Assembly: GCA_030837825.1 (NCBI GenBank)
Contig: JAUQYB010000091.1
Location: 104,346-168,345, forward strand
DNA from: Albidovulum sp.
Lineage (GTDB): Bacteria > Pseudomonadota > Alphaproteobacteria > Rhodobacterales > Rhodobacteraceae
Direction: 5' to 3'
Length of the DNA: 64,000 nt
Shown here: positions 1-8,606 of the stretch, one piece after another
How the letters are laid out: each line of letters opens with the position of its first letter
Numbering within the stretch: the stretch's first letter is position 1
Position numbers and translations under genes: made by a program
Notes under the pieces: model-generated
What the model saw: the letters and a program-made list of their open reading frames with translations, nothing else
Told to the model about the DNA's origin: nothing
Databases searched by the model: none

Positions 1-761
1 GCAAGAGCATCATCGTCACCGGCGCCTCGCGCGGCATCGGCCGTGGCATCGCCCGCAGCTTCGCCGCCAGCGGCGGGCGGGTGATGCTGGCCGCGCGCAA
101 CGAGGCCGACCTCGAGGCGGCGATCGGAGAGATCACCGCGGCCGGCGGCACCGCCCGGGGCACGGCCTGCGACGTCGGCGACTGGGCCTCGGTGCAGCGG
201 CTGGTGGAGGAGACGGCCCGGGCCTTCGGCGGCGTCGACGTGCTCTGCGCCAATGCCGGCACCTATCCGCAGACCCGGATGGCCGACATGGACCCGGGCG
301 AATGGGACGAGGTTCTCAGGACCAACCTCACCAGCAACTTCCTCTGCGTGAAGGCCTGCCTGCCGCAGTTCGCCCGCCGCCCCGGCGGCCGGGTGGTGCT
401 GACCTCGTCGATCACCGGACCCTTCACCGCCTTTCCCGGCTTCACCCACTACGGCGCGTCGAAGGCGGGGCAGCTCGGCTTCATGCGGGTGGCGGCGATG
501 GAACTGGCGCGCCACGGCGCGACGATCAACGCGGTGCTGCCCGGCACGGTGCTGACCGAGGGGCTCGCGGCCAACGGCCAGGCCTTCCTCAACAGCGCCG
601 CGGCGGGGATTCCGCTCGGCCGACTGGGGACGGTGGAGGACATCGCCAATTCGGTGATGTTCCTCGCCAGCGACTATGCCTCCTATGTCACCGGCCAGAC
701 CATCGTCGTCGACGGAGGCCAGATCCTGCCGGAAACGAGCGACGCGGTGGGTGCGATCTGA
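1..761 (+). CDS. Short-chain dehydrogenase/reductase, 5' partial (SDR copy 1)
   Basis: This is an NAD(P)-dependent SDR oxidoreductase whose first few codons lie outside the window; the reading frame is already open at base 3. The cofactor loop TGASRGIG, the NAG motif, the Ser of SSITG and the YGASK Tyr-Lys pair are all present, so it should be active. It is closely related to the second SDR at 16531-17310: both share SSITGP, HYGASKAGQLGF and the C-terminal TGQ-IVVDGGQILPE stretch. Family knowledge and context (kinase, PLP enzyme, BMC shell) suggest oxidoreduction of an amino ketone/amino alcohol pair such as aminoacetone and 1-amino-2-propanol; the substrate is inference. It converges on the amidotransferase gene that follows. 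Confidence 0.9.
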   Translation, partial: KSIIVTGASRGIGRGIARSFAASGGRVMLAARNEADLEAAIGEITAAGGTARGTACDVGDWASVQRLVEETARAFGGVDVLCANAGTYPQTRMADMDPGEWDEVLRTNLTSNFLCVKACLPQFARRPGGRVVLTSSITGPFTAFPGFTHYGASKAGQLGFMRVAAMELARHGATINAVLPGTVLTEGLAANGQAFLNSAAAGIPLGRLGTVEDIANSVMFLASDYASYVTGQTIVVDGGQILPETSDAVGAI

Positions 762-815
762 GGTGGTCGGCCGCGACGGCGGGGCGGCTCCGGCCGCCCT
801 CCTCGCGCCGCGGCG

Positions 816-1523
816 TCAGGCCGGGGCGAGGGTGCGCACCCAGTTGCGCGCGATGGCGCGCCCGGCCGCATCCGAGGCCGGCCCGAGGCGCGCGGCCTCC
901 GCCGGATGGCGTTCGGCCCAGCCGGGCTGGATCCGGGCCAGGAGGTCGGCGTAGTCGCGGCTCCATTCCGCCACCAGCGGCCGGTCGGCCTCGAAGTGGA
1001 ACTGCACGCCGTAGGCGGCACGGCCGATCACGAAGGCCTGGTTCTCGACCCCCTCCGCGGCGGCAAGCCGGGTGGCGCCGGGCGGCAGGGTGAAGGTGTC
1101 GTCGTGCCATTGGAAGATCGGGAAGGTTACCGGTGTTCCGGCGAAGATGGGGTCGGCCGCGCCTTCGGGCGTGAGCGCGACCGGCTGCCAGCCGAACTCG
1201 CTCGCCCCGCCGATGATGTTCGCCCCGCCATAGGCCCGCGCCAGAAGCTGCGAGCCGAGGCAGACGCCGAGGAGCGAGCGGCCGCTGTCGGCGAAGCCGC
1301 GCATCAGGTCGAGCAGGCCCGGCAACCAGGGGCTGCTGTCGTCGGCGAGCGCGTTCTGCACGCCGCCGAGAATGACGATGCCGTCATGGCCGCCGGGGCC
1401 GTCGGGCAGCGGCTCGCCCAGGTGCGCCCGCACCAGGTCGATCTCCGCACCGGCCTCGGCGAGCGCGGCGCCGATCTGGCCCAGCCGGCAACCGTCGAAG
1501 TTGTAGACAACGAGAACACGCAT
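816..1523 (-). CDS. Class I glutamine amidotransferase-like hydrolase
   Basis: A 235-residue stand-alone class I amidotransferase domain. The nucleophile elbow GVCLGSQLLA puts the catalytic Cys at about residue 88, and GVQFHFEAD supplies the His and Glu at about 176 and 178. There is no synthase domain, so it probably hydrolyses a glutamine or gamma-glutamyl amide on its own, as PuuD-type and GMP-synthase-like amidotransferases do. It lies 30 bp downstream of a kinase on the same strand, which suggests one transcript leaving the promoter at about 2.6 kb. A glutamine-synthetase-like gene lies at 25.3 kb behind a similar operator. A role in removing gamma-glutamyl groups from an amine is an inference. 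Confidence 0.85.
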   Translation of the reverse strand: MRVLVVYNFDGCRLGQIGAALAEAGAEIDLVRAHLGEPLPDGPGGHDGIVILGGVQNALADDSSPWLPGLLDLMRGFADSGRSLLGVCLGSQLLARAYGGANIIGGASEFGWQPVALTPEGAADPIFAGTPVTFPIFQWHDDTFTLPPGATRLAAAEGVENQAFVIGRAAYGVQFHFEADRPLVAEWSRDYADLLARIQPGWAERHPAEAARLGPASDAAGRAIARNWVRTLAPA

Positions 1524-1553
1524 GTGGCCGTCCGTGATGGGGGTGGGGCGGGA

Positions 1554-2552
1554 TCAGGTGAGGTAGCGGCCCGAGAGATAGTCCTCGGCGATGCGGCAGG
1601 CGCCGGTGGCGTAGTCCGCGCCGAGCGCCCGTGCCTCGGCCGCGTGTTCGTAGTGAAAGCCGACCCAGCCGACCAGCAGCATCCGGCGCAGCATGATCAG
1701 CGTCGGCAGGATCGCCCGGTCCTCCGCGGTCAGCGCCCGTGTCCGGGTGTAGCCGCCGAGCCAGGCCGCCATCCAGTCGCCGACCCTGGGATCGCCCTCC
1801 ATGAAGCTGACGGCGGTGGCGAAATCATTGAGATACCAGGAAAAGCCGCAGTCGTCGAAGTCGATCACCGAAAGCCTTTCGCCGTCGATGAGCAGGTTGG
1901 CGAGCCTCAGGTCGTTGTGGCAGAGCCCGAACCTGTCAGTGCCGCGGCCGTAGCCGGCCAGTTGCCGGCGGATCTCGTCGCAGGCGCGGGAGAGGACCTC
2001 CTCTTCCGCCACGCCGATGCCCGGGGCATCCTGCCAGCGGCCCCAAAGCACCTTTTCCAGCACCGCCGCATCATCATAGGTGAAGCGGCAAAAGGACGAC
2101 GGTCGCCGCCAGCCTATGCCGAAGAGGTGCATTCTGGACGCCAGATCGCCAAGGCGCCCGAAGCTCGGGATCAGGTCGGCATCGGCCGACGGGGCAGCTC
2201 CGGGCAGCCAGTCGAACAGGGTGACATGCCGCGCCGGTCCGCCCTCGACCGCCACCGTTCGCACGCGCCCGCCGTCGCGGGCCGCGATCGGCGCGGGGGC
2301 GTTGACGACGCTCGCGCCGCGCAACGCATCGATCCACGTCAGTTCGGACTCGATCTCCTCGCGCGAATGGTAGTTGGGGCGGTGGACGCGCAGCGCAGCA
2401 GAACACCCCCGCGCCGGATCGTCAACGCGATAGGTCCAGTTCTCCGACACGTTGACGAGGTGGAAGACCACATCGGAGGAAAAGTCATACTCTGCCAGAA
2501 CGGATTTCACGGCACTGTCGAGCGATGCGGCGATGGCGTTTCCCCCTGACAT
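1554..2552 (-). CDS. APH-fold phosphotransferase (kinase copy 1)
   Basis: A 332-residue aminoglycoside phosphotransferase/homoserine kinase II-type kinase. The catalytic loop HNDLRLAN (residues 212-219) carries the catalytic Asp, and DFDD (231-234) is the metal-binding motif. It is a paralogue of the kinase at 17331-18335; both share NVSEN, RVHRP/RIHRP, YHSR, RLANLLI-GER and IDFDDCG-W. In comparable BMC loci an APH kinase is thought to phosphorylate an amino alcohol so that a PLP lyase can release the aldehyde; that role is inferred here. It starts a leftward operon with the amidotransferase and diverges from the RidA gene across a 251-bp region with two operator-like sites. Confidence 0.88.
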   Translation of the reverse strand: MSGGNAIAASLDSAVKSVLAEYDFSSDVVFHLVNVSENWTYRVDDPARGCSAALRVHRPNYHSREEIESELTWIDALRGASVVNAPAPIAARDGGRVRTVAVEGGPARHVTLFDWLPGAAPSADADLIPSFGRLGDLASRMHLFGIGWRRPSSFCRFTYDDAAVLEKVLWGRWQDAPGIGVAEEEVLSRACDEIRRQLAGYGRGTDRFGLCHNDLRLANLLIDGERLSVIDFDDCGFSWYLNDFATAVSFMEGDPRVGDWMAAWLGGYTRTRALTAEDRAILPTLIMLRRMLLVGWVGFHYEHAAEARALGADYATGACRIAEDYLSGRYLT

Positions 2553-2627
2553 TCAGTCCCCCTTCGCCGCCCTCGACCCGCAGGGCGCCCCTCCGCGACC
2601 GGCGACTCGCCCGGCAGATGGCCCAAT

Positions 2628-2650
2628 GGTCCAACTAATAGACATTAGTT
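2628..2650. promoter_or_regulatory. Operator-like site in the kinase/RidA divergent promoter (distal)
   Basis: GGTCCAACTAATAGACA at 2628-2644 fits GGTCY-N7-AGACM, the pattern also seen at 2744 and 19531. It overlaps a perfect 7-bp inverted repeat, AACTAAT (2633-2639) and ATTAGTT (2644-2650), in an AT-rich patch that stands out from its surroundings. It is 76 bp upstream of the leftward kinase start. The best candidate binder is the GntR/FCD regulator at 18.4 kb; this is an inference from the shared site. Confidence 0.5.
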
Positions 2651-2743
2651 CCAGCAGAATGATCCGCTGTCAATATCCAGCCGCGGCTTTTCAGGCAGTC
2701 GGCCTCACTCTTGCCTTGCGCCCGGACGTTCGTATGGTAGATT

Positions 2744-2760
2744 GGTCTACGAAGCAGACA
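2744..2760. promoter_or_regulatory. Operator-like site in front of the RidA gene (proximal)
   Basis: GGTCTACGAAGCAGACA fits the GGTCY-N7-AGACM pattern exactly and ends 43 bp before the RidA start codon. It overlaps a 5-bp inverted repeat, GTAGA-TTGG-TCTAC (2737-2750). Together with the site at 2628 it could control both divergent operons. Confidence 0.5.
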
Positions 2761-2803
2761 TTTGAAGCAGGGTCGACGCCTGCCAGCAACGGGAGCAAGA
2801 GCG

Positions 2804-3220
2804 ATGCCGGCCGATCCGCGGACTACGGGCGAGGACTGGGACTACAGGGCACCCGAGGGGTTTCTGTCAAAGGCACCGATCAGCAGCGCCGTGCGCGTTG
2901 GAGACGTGATCTATCTCTCCGGCCAGATCGGCATCGACGACGCGGGCGCGCTCGTGCCCGGCGGGATCGGCGGCCAGACCCGCGCATGCCTCGAGAGCAT
3001 CCGCGCGATCCTTGCCAGCTACGGCGCGACGCTGGCCGACGTTGTCCAGACGCGAATATTCCTGACCGATTTCGCAGGCTATGCCGACTACAACCGGGTC
3101 TACCAGGAATTCTTTTCGGCGCCGTTCCCCACCCGCTCGACCGTCGGCACGCCGGCGCTCGCGCTCGGCGCCGGGATCGAGATCGAGGCGGTGGCGGTGC
3201 TCGGCCGGCCGGCGCGCTGA
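2804..3220 (+). CDS. RidA family (YjgF/YER057c/UK114) reactive-intermediate deaminase
   Basis: A 138-residue RidA-family protein. The family arginine that binds the substrate carboxylate sits in PTRSTVG (R111), with the acidic residue of IEIEAVAV near 128. RidA proteins hydrolyse enamine/imine products released by PLP enzymes. I chose ATG 2804 because GGGAG lies 8 bases upstream; an in-frame TTG at 2762 would add 14 unconvincing residues. It is followed after 51 bp by a PLP aminotransferase gene, and a PLP lyase that eliminates phosphate from an amino alcohol phosphate would release just such an enamine, so a partnership is plausible. The physiological substrate is not shown by the sequence. 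Confidence 0.9.
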   Translation: MPADPRTTGEDWDYRAPEGFLSKAPISSAVRVGDVIYLSGQIGIDDAGALVPGGIGGQTRACLESIRAILASYGATLADVVQTRIFLTDFAGYADYNRVYQEFFSAPFPTRSTVGTPALALGAGIEIEAVAVLGRPAR

Positions 3221-3271
3221 ACAACGGCCGAGGCCGGAGGCGCGGCCGCGACACAACATGAGGAGGATTGC

Positions 3272-4633
3272 ATGAACCACACACTTCCCAACTGGCACGG
3301 CAGCGACCTGACCGAGGCCGAGATCCTTGAGCAACTGCCGCCGCTGGAATGGGACTACGACACCGCGGTCCATGACCGCGAGCAATACCTTTCGCCGGTC
3401 CTGAAGACCTTCCAGGCGACGACGAAGCCGATCCTTCTGCGCAGCGGCCTCGGCCAGTATCTCTACGATGCGGCCGGCAACCGCTTCATCGACACGGTGG
3501 CGATGAACCAGGCGATCAGCGCCGGCTACCGCAGCCCCTGGGTGATGACCGCGGTGAAGCAGCAGCTCGACGCGATGCAGCATTGTTCGACGATGTGGAT
3601 GCACCCGGGGCCCGCCTCGCTGGCGAAGTCACTGGTGGAGAAGATGCCGGCCGGTGACTGGGTGGTGCATTTCCTGTCGAGCGGCACCGAGGCGGTCGAC
3701 CTCGCGGTAACGATGGCGCGCAACTACACCGGGCGGCATACCGTCGTCGGCCTGCGGTCGGCCTACCACGGCGGGGTCGGGGCGGTGGCCAATGCGCTGA
3801 CCTCGATCAGCCGCTTCCACCACAAGGTCACCGGGGCTTCGGGTGTGCTGCACGCGACCAACCCCGACCAGTATCGCGGCATCCACGGCGCCGGGGTGGA
3901 GCCCTATGTGGCCGAGTTCCGCTCGTTGATGGGCGCCTCGACCAACGGCGAGCTAGCGGCCTATATCTTCGAGCCGATCCAGGGCTATGGCGGGGTGATC
4001 CCGCTGCCGACCGACTATATCAAGCAGACGATGGAGATCGCCCGCTCGATGGGCGGCATCATCATCTGTGACGAGATCCAGACCGCGATCGGCCGCACCG
4101 GCAAGCATTTCTACGGCTTCATGGAACACGGCATCGTCCCCGACATCGTGGTGATGGCCAAGGGGCTGGGCAACGGCTTCCCGATCTCGGCCGTGGTGGT
4201 GCGCCGCGACATCGCCGAGGCGATGACCTCGCGCGCGTTCATGAGCACCTACGGCTCGAACCCGACCTGCTGCGCGGCGGCGCGGGGGGTGATGGCGGCC
4301 CTCGGCCCCGGAGGCTTGCAGGAAAACGCCCGCATCGTCGGCGAAGAGGCGCTGAAGATGTTCCGCGAGTTGCAGACCCGGCACGAGGTGATCGGCGACA
4401 TCCGCGGATCGGGCATGATGATCGGTGTCGAACTGGTGAAGGACCGCGAGACCAAGGCACCGGCCTCGGATCTGGTGGCGAAGATCGCCGACCAGATCGC
4501 CGACAAGGTGATCGTTACCAAGGCCGGGGTCCATGCCAACGTGTTCCGGCTGGTCCCGCCGCTCTGCCTGACGGTGGAGGATGCGACCGAGGTGATCGAG
4601 CGGCTCGATGCCCTGCTGACGAAACTCGCCTGA
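3272..4633 (+). CDS. Class III PLP aminotransferase or phospho-lyase (copy 1)
   Basis: A 453-residue fold-type I, class III aminotransferase-family enzyme. SSGTEA (136-141) is the phosphate-binding loop, CDEIQTAIGRTG has the Asp that contacts the pyridine nitrogen (D267), and MAKGLGNG provides the Schiff-base Lys (K297). It resembles alanine-glyoxylate aminotransferase 2 and the ethanolamine-phosphate phospho-lyases of the same subfamily. Transaminase and lyase activities cannot be told apart here. It is preceded by GAGGATTGC at 3262 and follows the RidA gene. A second class III enzyme lies at 7310-8590; the two are clearly different paralogues rather than a recent duplication. Confidence 0.9.
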   Translation: MNHTLPNWHGSDLTEAEILEQLPPLEWDYDTAVHDREQYLSPVLKTFQATTKPILLRSGLGQYLYDAAGNRFIDTVAMNQAISAGYRSPWVMTAVKQQLDAMQHCSTMWMHPGPASLAKSLVEKMPAGDWVVHFLSSGTEAVDLAVTMARNYTGRHTVVGLRSAYHGGVGAVANALTSISRFHHKVTGASGVLHATNPDQYRGIHGAGVEPYVAEFRSLMGASTNGELAAYIFEPIQGYGGVIPLPTDYIKQTMEIARSMGGIIICDEIQTAIGRTGKHFYGFMEHGIVPDIVVMAKGLGNGFPISAVVVRRDIAEAMTSRAFMSTYGSNPTCCAAARGVMAALGPGGLQENARIVGEEALKMFRELQTRHEVIGDIRGSGMMIGVELVKDRETKAPASDLVAKIADQIADKVIVTKAGVHANVFRLVPPLCLTVEDATEVIERLDALLTKLA

Positions 4634-4653
4634 GCGGCCGGGAGGGACATGCG

Positions 4654-6156
4654 GTGAACGTTGGCGCTTTCCTGACCAAGGCGGCACGGCTGCATCCGGC
4701 GAAGATCGCAGTGGCCGATGGCGGGATACGGCTCCGATGCGACGAGATGAACGCCCGCGCCGCCGCTTTTGCGGCCGGGCTCTCCTTGCGCGGCTATGCG
4801 CCGGGCGACCGGGTCGTGCTGTTCATGCCGAACCGGGCGGACTATCTCGTGGCACTCTTTGGCCTCTTCAAGGGCGGATTCGTCGCGGTGCCGGCGAATG
4901 CCAAGCTCCACGCCTCCGAACTTGGCTTCATCGTCGGCCATTGCGGCGCCCGCGCGGTGGTCTGTTCCGAGAAGTCGCGCGCGGTGGTGGCGGCAGCGCT
5001 GGCCGGTCTGCCGGGGGTTGACCAGATCGACGCCGACGGCGCGGGCGCCGGCTCCTTCGCCGCGGTCGTGGAGGGCGGCCGGCCGCAGGCGGCGGCGGAT
5101 GCGGAAGTGGCGCCCGACGACCTCGCCTGGATCTTCTACACCTCCGGCACCACCGGGCGGCCGAAGGGGGCGATGCTGAGCCACCGCAACCTCTCAGCCA
5201 TGACGATGAACGCGCTGGCCGATGTCTGCGACTTCCAGCCCGAGGACGTGGTGCTGCATGTCGCGCCGCTGTCGCACGGGTCGGGCCTTTACGCGCTGCC
5301 CTCGATCGCGCGGGGGGCGACGAACCTGATCGCCGGCGGCTCGTTCGACCCGGACGAATGCCTGCGGACCATCGCCCGCGAGCGCGTGACGATCATCGCC
5401 TTCCTCGCGCCGACGATGATCCACATGCTTCTGGAGGCCGATCCGGCGCTCAAGGTGCCGGAGCTGCGCCGCGTGCCTTACGGCGGCGCCCCAATCGACC
5501 CCGGCCTCGCCGAAGCGGCGATCGCCCGGTTCGGCCCGGTCTTCGCCCAGCTCTACGGCCAGGGCGAATCGCCGATGACGATCACCGGGCTCAGGCCGCA
5601 GGATCATCGCGGCCGCGCGCTCCTCTCCGCCGGCACGGTGCGCACCGATGTCGAGGTGCGGCTCGTCGACGAGGCCGGGGGGCCGGTGCCGGAGGGCGCG
5701 GAGGGCGAGATCTGCGTGCGCGGCGAGGTGGTGATGCGCGGCTACTGGAACGACCCTGCGGCAGACGCGAAGGCGTTGAAGGCGGGCTGGCTGCACACCG
5801 GCGACATCGGCCGGTTCGAGGACGGCTACCTCTACCTCCTGTCGCGGATGAACGACGTCATCATCTCGGGCGGAAGCAACATCTACCCGCGCGAGATCGA
5901 GGATGTGCTGATGCTGCATCCCGCGGTGCGCGAGGTCTGCGTCTTCGGCGAGCCGGACGGCAAATGGGGCGAGTCGGTGACCGCGGCGGTGGTCGCCGCC
6001 GCCCCGGTCGGGGCCGACGAGTTGCAGGAGTTCTGCCGCCGGCACATCGCCAGCTTCAAGAAGCCCAAGCGCATCGCCTTCGTCGAGGCGCTGCCGAAGA
6101 ATGCCTACGGCAAGATCGTGCGCCGCGAGGTGAAGGCGGCGCTTTCCGGCGGCTGA
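4654..6156 (+). CDS. AMP-forming acyl-CoA synthetase
   Basis: A 500-residue ANL-superfamily ligase that activates a carboxylate through an acyl-adenylate. Motifs: IFYTSGTTGRPKGAML (A3, about 161-176), YGQGE (A5), the hinge region RMNDVIISGGSNIYPREIE, and the C-terminal catalytic Lys in PKNAYGKIVR. It starts with GTG after GGGAGGG at 4640; the ATG at 4649 is out of frame. It is the third gene of the RidA-aminotransferase operon (20-bp gap). The substrate is unknown; a short-chain acid from the amine pathway, for example propionate escaping the shell, is an inference. Confidence 0.88.
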   Translation: MNVGAFLTKAARLHPAKIAVADGGIRLRCDEMNARAAAFAAGLSLRGYAPGDRVVLFMPNRADYLVALFGLFKGGFVAVPANAKLHASELGFIVGHCGARAVVCSEKSRAVVAAALAGLPGVDQIDADGAGAGSFAAVVEGGRPQAAADAEVAPDDLAWIFYTSGTTGRPKGAMLSHRNLSAMTMNALADVCDFQPEDVVLHVAPLSHGSGLYALPSIARGATNLIAGGSFDPDECLRTIARERVTIIAFLAPTMIHMLLEADPALKVPELRRVPYGGAPIDPGLAEAAIARFGPVFAQLYGQGESPMTITGLRPQDHRGRALLSAGTVRTDVEVRLVDEAGGPVPEGAEGEICVRGEVVMRGYWNDPAADAKALKAGWLHTGDIGRFEDGYLYLLSRMNDVIISGGSNIYPREIEDVLMLHPAVREVCVFGEPDGKWGESVTAAVVAAAPVGADELQEFCRRHIASFKKPKRIAFVEALPKNAYGKIVRREVKAALSGG

Positions 6157-6381
6157 GGGGCCTCCGGGCGGAAACGGCGAGGCGCTGCCCCGCCCCGCCC
6201 CTGCGCGGCGCTGCGACCGGAGGCGGATCCGCCCGAGACCCGGAGAGCCGGCGCCCGCCGGGGGCGGGGCGGGCGCTGGCCGGGGGCTTTGGGTCCCCGG
6301 CCGGACAGGCCGGGCCGGCAAGACGTGGCGAAGGCGATGGTCTTCGCCATTGCGCGCCCGAAACGGGCGGATGCCGCCCGC
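6157..6381. other. Convergent intergenic region with three hairpins
   Basis: This 225-bp gap separates convergent genes and has no gene I can support. It holds three perfect inverted repeats: GGCCGGGG/CCCCGGCC (6278-6285 and 6295-6302), GGCGAAG/CTTCGCC (6327-6333 and 6342-6348) and CGCCCG-AAA-CGGGCG (6355-6369). None is followed by a clear T-run, so factor-independent termination is only possible, not shown. Confidence 0.45.
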
Positions 6382-7164
6382 CTATTCCGTCTCCGCCACC
6401 ACGCAATCGCTTTCGCCCTCGCGGAGCGCGGCGGCGAGCGCGCCGTCCGGCGGGCGGTCGGTTATCAGCGTCAGCGCCGCAGACCAGCCGCGCAGGAGCA
6501 CCAGCGCGCGCTTGCCGAACTTGGAGTGATCGGCAAGGACGACGCCGCGGTTGGCATGGGCAAGCATCGCCGCATAGACCTCGCCCGCACGCAGCATCGC
6601 CTCGCTGACGCCGGAGGGGTCGAGGCCCGAGGCGCCGATCAGCGCGACCTCGGCGCGGTAGCGTTCCAGCGCCCGGACCGTCTCGGACCCGCAGACCATG
6701 CGCTCCTGCGGCTCGAACGCGCCGGGCAGCAGGAGGACCTCGATCAGCGGGTTGGAGCCAAGCTCCACCGCGACCGGATAGGCGGGGGTGATGACGGTGA
6801 TGCGGTGGCGGGTCTCGCGCAGCGCGCGGGCGAAGGCGAGCATGGTGGCGCCGCCGCCGAGCACCAGCGTCTCGGCGCTTTCGTAGCGCGCCACGGCGGC
6901 GCGGGCGATGGCCTGGCGTTCGGCGACGAAAAGCCCGAGCCGTTCGTTCAGCGCCGGTTCGAACCGGTTGCCGGTGCTGACCGCGCCGCCGTAGGTGCGG
7001 CTCAGCCGGCCGATCTGGTCCAGCTCGGCGAGGTCGCGCCGAATCGTCTCGGTGGAGACGTCCAGCTCCGCGGCGAGCTGGTTGACCCGGAGCGAGGGAT
7101 TGGCCTCGAGCGCGGCGAGTATCCGGCCCTGCCGCAGTTCCTTGCGCGATTTCGTCCTTGCCAC
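6382..7164 (-). CDS. DeoR family transcriptional regulator
   Basis: A 260-residue DeoR-type regulator. An N-terminal winged helix-turn-helix (LRVNQLAAELDVSTETIRRD, about residues 25-44) is followed by the family's RTYGGAV signature and a C-terminal sugar-isomerase-like sensor domain (LVLGGGATMLAF, VITPAYPVA, GASGLD). Such regulators usually bind phosphorylated metabolites, so an amino alcohol phosphate is an attractive ligand (inference). Translation starts at GTG 7164. The gene diverges from the 13-gene BMC operon, and the 145-bp gap contains a 15-bp palindrome that is its likely operator. Confidence 0.9.
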   Translation of the reverse strand: MARTKSRKELRQGRILAALEANPSLRVNQLAAELDVSTETIRRDLAELDQIGRLSRTYGGAVSTGNRFEPALNERLGLFVAERQAIARAAVARYESAETLVLGGGATMLAFARALRETRHRITVITPAYPVAVELGSNPLIEVLLLPGAFEPQERMVCGSETVRALERYRAEVALIGASGLDPSGVSEAMLRAGEVYAAMLAHANRGVVLADHSKFGKRALVLLRGWSAALTLITDRPPDGALAAALREGESDCVVAETE

Positions 7165-7246
7165 CGGAAAACACCAGAACTGCCAAGCCTTGGCCCGAGG
7201 GAAGCAGGCCGACGAGGGGCGGTCAACAGGATATTTGACCGACTAC

Positions 7247-7261
7247 CAACATTTAATGTTG
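7247..7261. promoter_or_regulatory. 15-bp palindrome, likely operator of the BMC operon
   Basis: CAACATTTAATGTTG is a perfect palindrome with 7-bp arms around one central base, in an AT-rich stretch between the divergent DeoR-type gene and the BMC operon. It lies 48 bp upstream of the GTG start at 7310. Position and symmetry fit an operator for the adjacent DeoR-type repressor. I see no convincing -35/-10 pair. Confidence 0.5.
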
Positions 7262-7309
7262 CCAGATGCAAAGTTAAATGACAGGCTTCGGTCAAACGGA
7301 GGTGCGCCG

Positions 7310-8590
7310 GTGTTCAACTACGGTTTCTTCAGCTTCGAGTCGAAGGACGAGTTGCTGGCCAAGGCGATCGACTACTGGAACCCCGGCAAGACCAAGTTCT
7401 GGCAGGACGCCGGCATCGACCTGGTAATCGACCGGCGCGAGGGATATTTCCTCTACGACATGTCGGGGCGCCGGCTGATCGACCTGCATCTCAACGGCGG
7501 GACTTACAATTTCGGACATCGCAACCCCGAGCTTGTGGCCACGCTGAAGTCGGCGCTCGACTATTTCGACATGGGCAACCACTGGTTCCCCTCGGTGGCG
7601 CGTGCGGCCTTCGCCGAGAAGCTGGTGAAGTCGGCGCCGGGGATGAAATACGCGATCTTCGGGGCGGGCGGGGCCGAGGCGGTGGAGATCGCGCTGAAAA
7701 CTGCCCGATATGCAACAAAACGGCGCAAGATCGCCTCGATCATCAAGGGCTATCACGGCCATTCCGGCCTGTCGGTGGCCACCGGCGACGAGCGCTTCTC
7801 GCGGATCTTCCTCGCCGACCGACCGGAAGAGTTCGTCCATGTCCCCTTCAATGACGCCGAGGCGCTGGAGCGCGCTTTGAAGGGCCGCGACGTGGCCGCC
7901 TTCATCATCGAGACGATTCCCGCCACCTACGGCTTCCCGATGCCGGAGGAAGGCTACCTGAAGGCCTGCCAGGAGATCTGCCGGCGCTACGGCACACTCT
8001 ACATCGCCGACGAAGTGCAGACCGGACTGATGCGCACCGGGGCGATGTGGGGCTGGCAGTCTTATGGGCTGGAGCCCGACATGTTCGTCACCGCCAAGGG
8101 GCTCGGCGGCGGCATCTACCCGATCTCGGCCTGCGTGGTGACCGAGAAATGCGGCGCCTGGCAGCACGAGGACGGGGCGGCGCATATCTCCACCTCGGGC
8201 GGGTCGGAGCTTGGCTGCATCGTCGGCCACCAGGTGATCGAGATGCTGGAGCGTCCCGAGGTGGTCGCCAACGCCCAGTATGTCGCCGAGTTCTTCCAGC
8301 GCAGCCTGGCCGAGATGATGGCCGCCCATAGCGACATCTTCGTCGGCGTCCGCCAGCGCGGCGTGGTCCTGGGGCTGGAGTTCGACCACCCCGAGGGCGC
8401 GGTGGCGGTGTCGCGCGCGCTTTACGAAAACGGGGTCTGGGCGATCTTCTCCTCGCTCGACAAGCGGGTGTTGCAGTTCAAGCCGGGCATCCTGCTCGAC
8501 GCGGCGACCTGCCAGGAGATCATCGACCGGATGGAAGCGGCGATGCCGCGGGCGCGGGCGCTTCTGCGCAACCCGCGCCGGGCGGCCTGA
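7310..8590 (+). CDS. Class III PLP aminotransferase-fold enzyme, probable phospho-lyase (copy 2)
   Basis: First gene of the BMC operon. A 426-residue class III PLP enzyme with GAGGAEA (118-124), ADEVQTGLMRTG (D234) and TAKGLGGG (Schiff-base K263). In the actinobacterial RMM microcompartment a class III aminotransferase-like protein accompanies an APH kinase and is proposed to convert amino alcohol phosphate to aldehyde; the same role is inferred here. I chose GTG 7310 because GGAGG ends 7 bases upstream; an upstream in-frame ATG at 7256 lies inside the palindrome and lacks a ribosome-binding site. I see no terminal targeting helix, so whether it enters the shell is unclear. Confidence 0.87.
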   Translation: MFNYGFFSFESKDELLAKAIDYWNPGKTKFWQDAGIDLVIDRREGYFLYDMSGRRLIDLHLNGGTYNFGHRNPELVATLKSALDYFDMGNHWFPSVARAAFAEKLVKSAPGMKYAIFGAGGAEAVEIALKTARYATKRRKIASIIKGYHGHSGLSVATGDERFSRIFLADRPEEFVHVPFNDAEALERALKGRDVAAFIIETIPATYGFPMPEEGYLKACQEICRRYGTLYIADEVQTGLMRTGAMWGWQSYGLEPDMFVTAKGLGGGIYPISACVVTEKCGAWQHEDGAAHISTSGGSELGCIVGHQVIEMLERPEVVANAQYVAEFFQRSLAEMMAAHSDIFVGVRQRGVVLGLEFDHPEGAVAVSRALYENGVWAIFSSLDKRVLQFKPGILLDAATCQEIIDRMEAAMPRARALLRNPRRAA

Positions 8591-8606
8591 GCGGGGAGGG
8601 CGGAAG

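Noticed and set aside
906..2549. Long plus-strand frame opposite the amidotransferase and kinase genes
   Set aside because: Catalytic motifs are intact on the minus strand; the plus frame has none.
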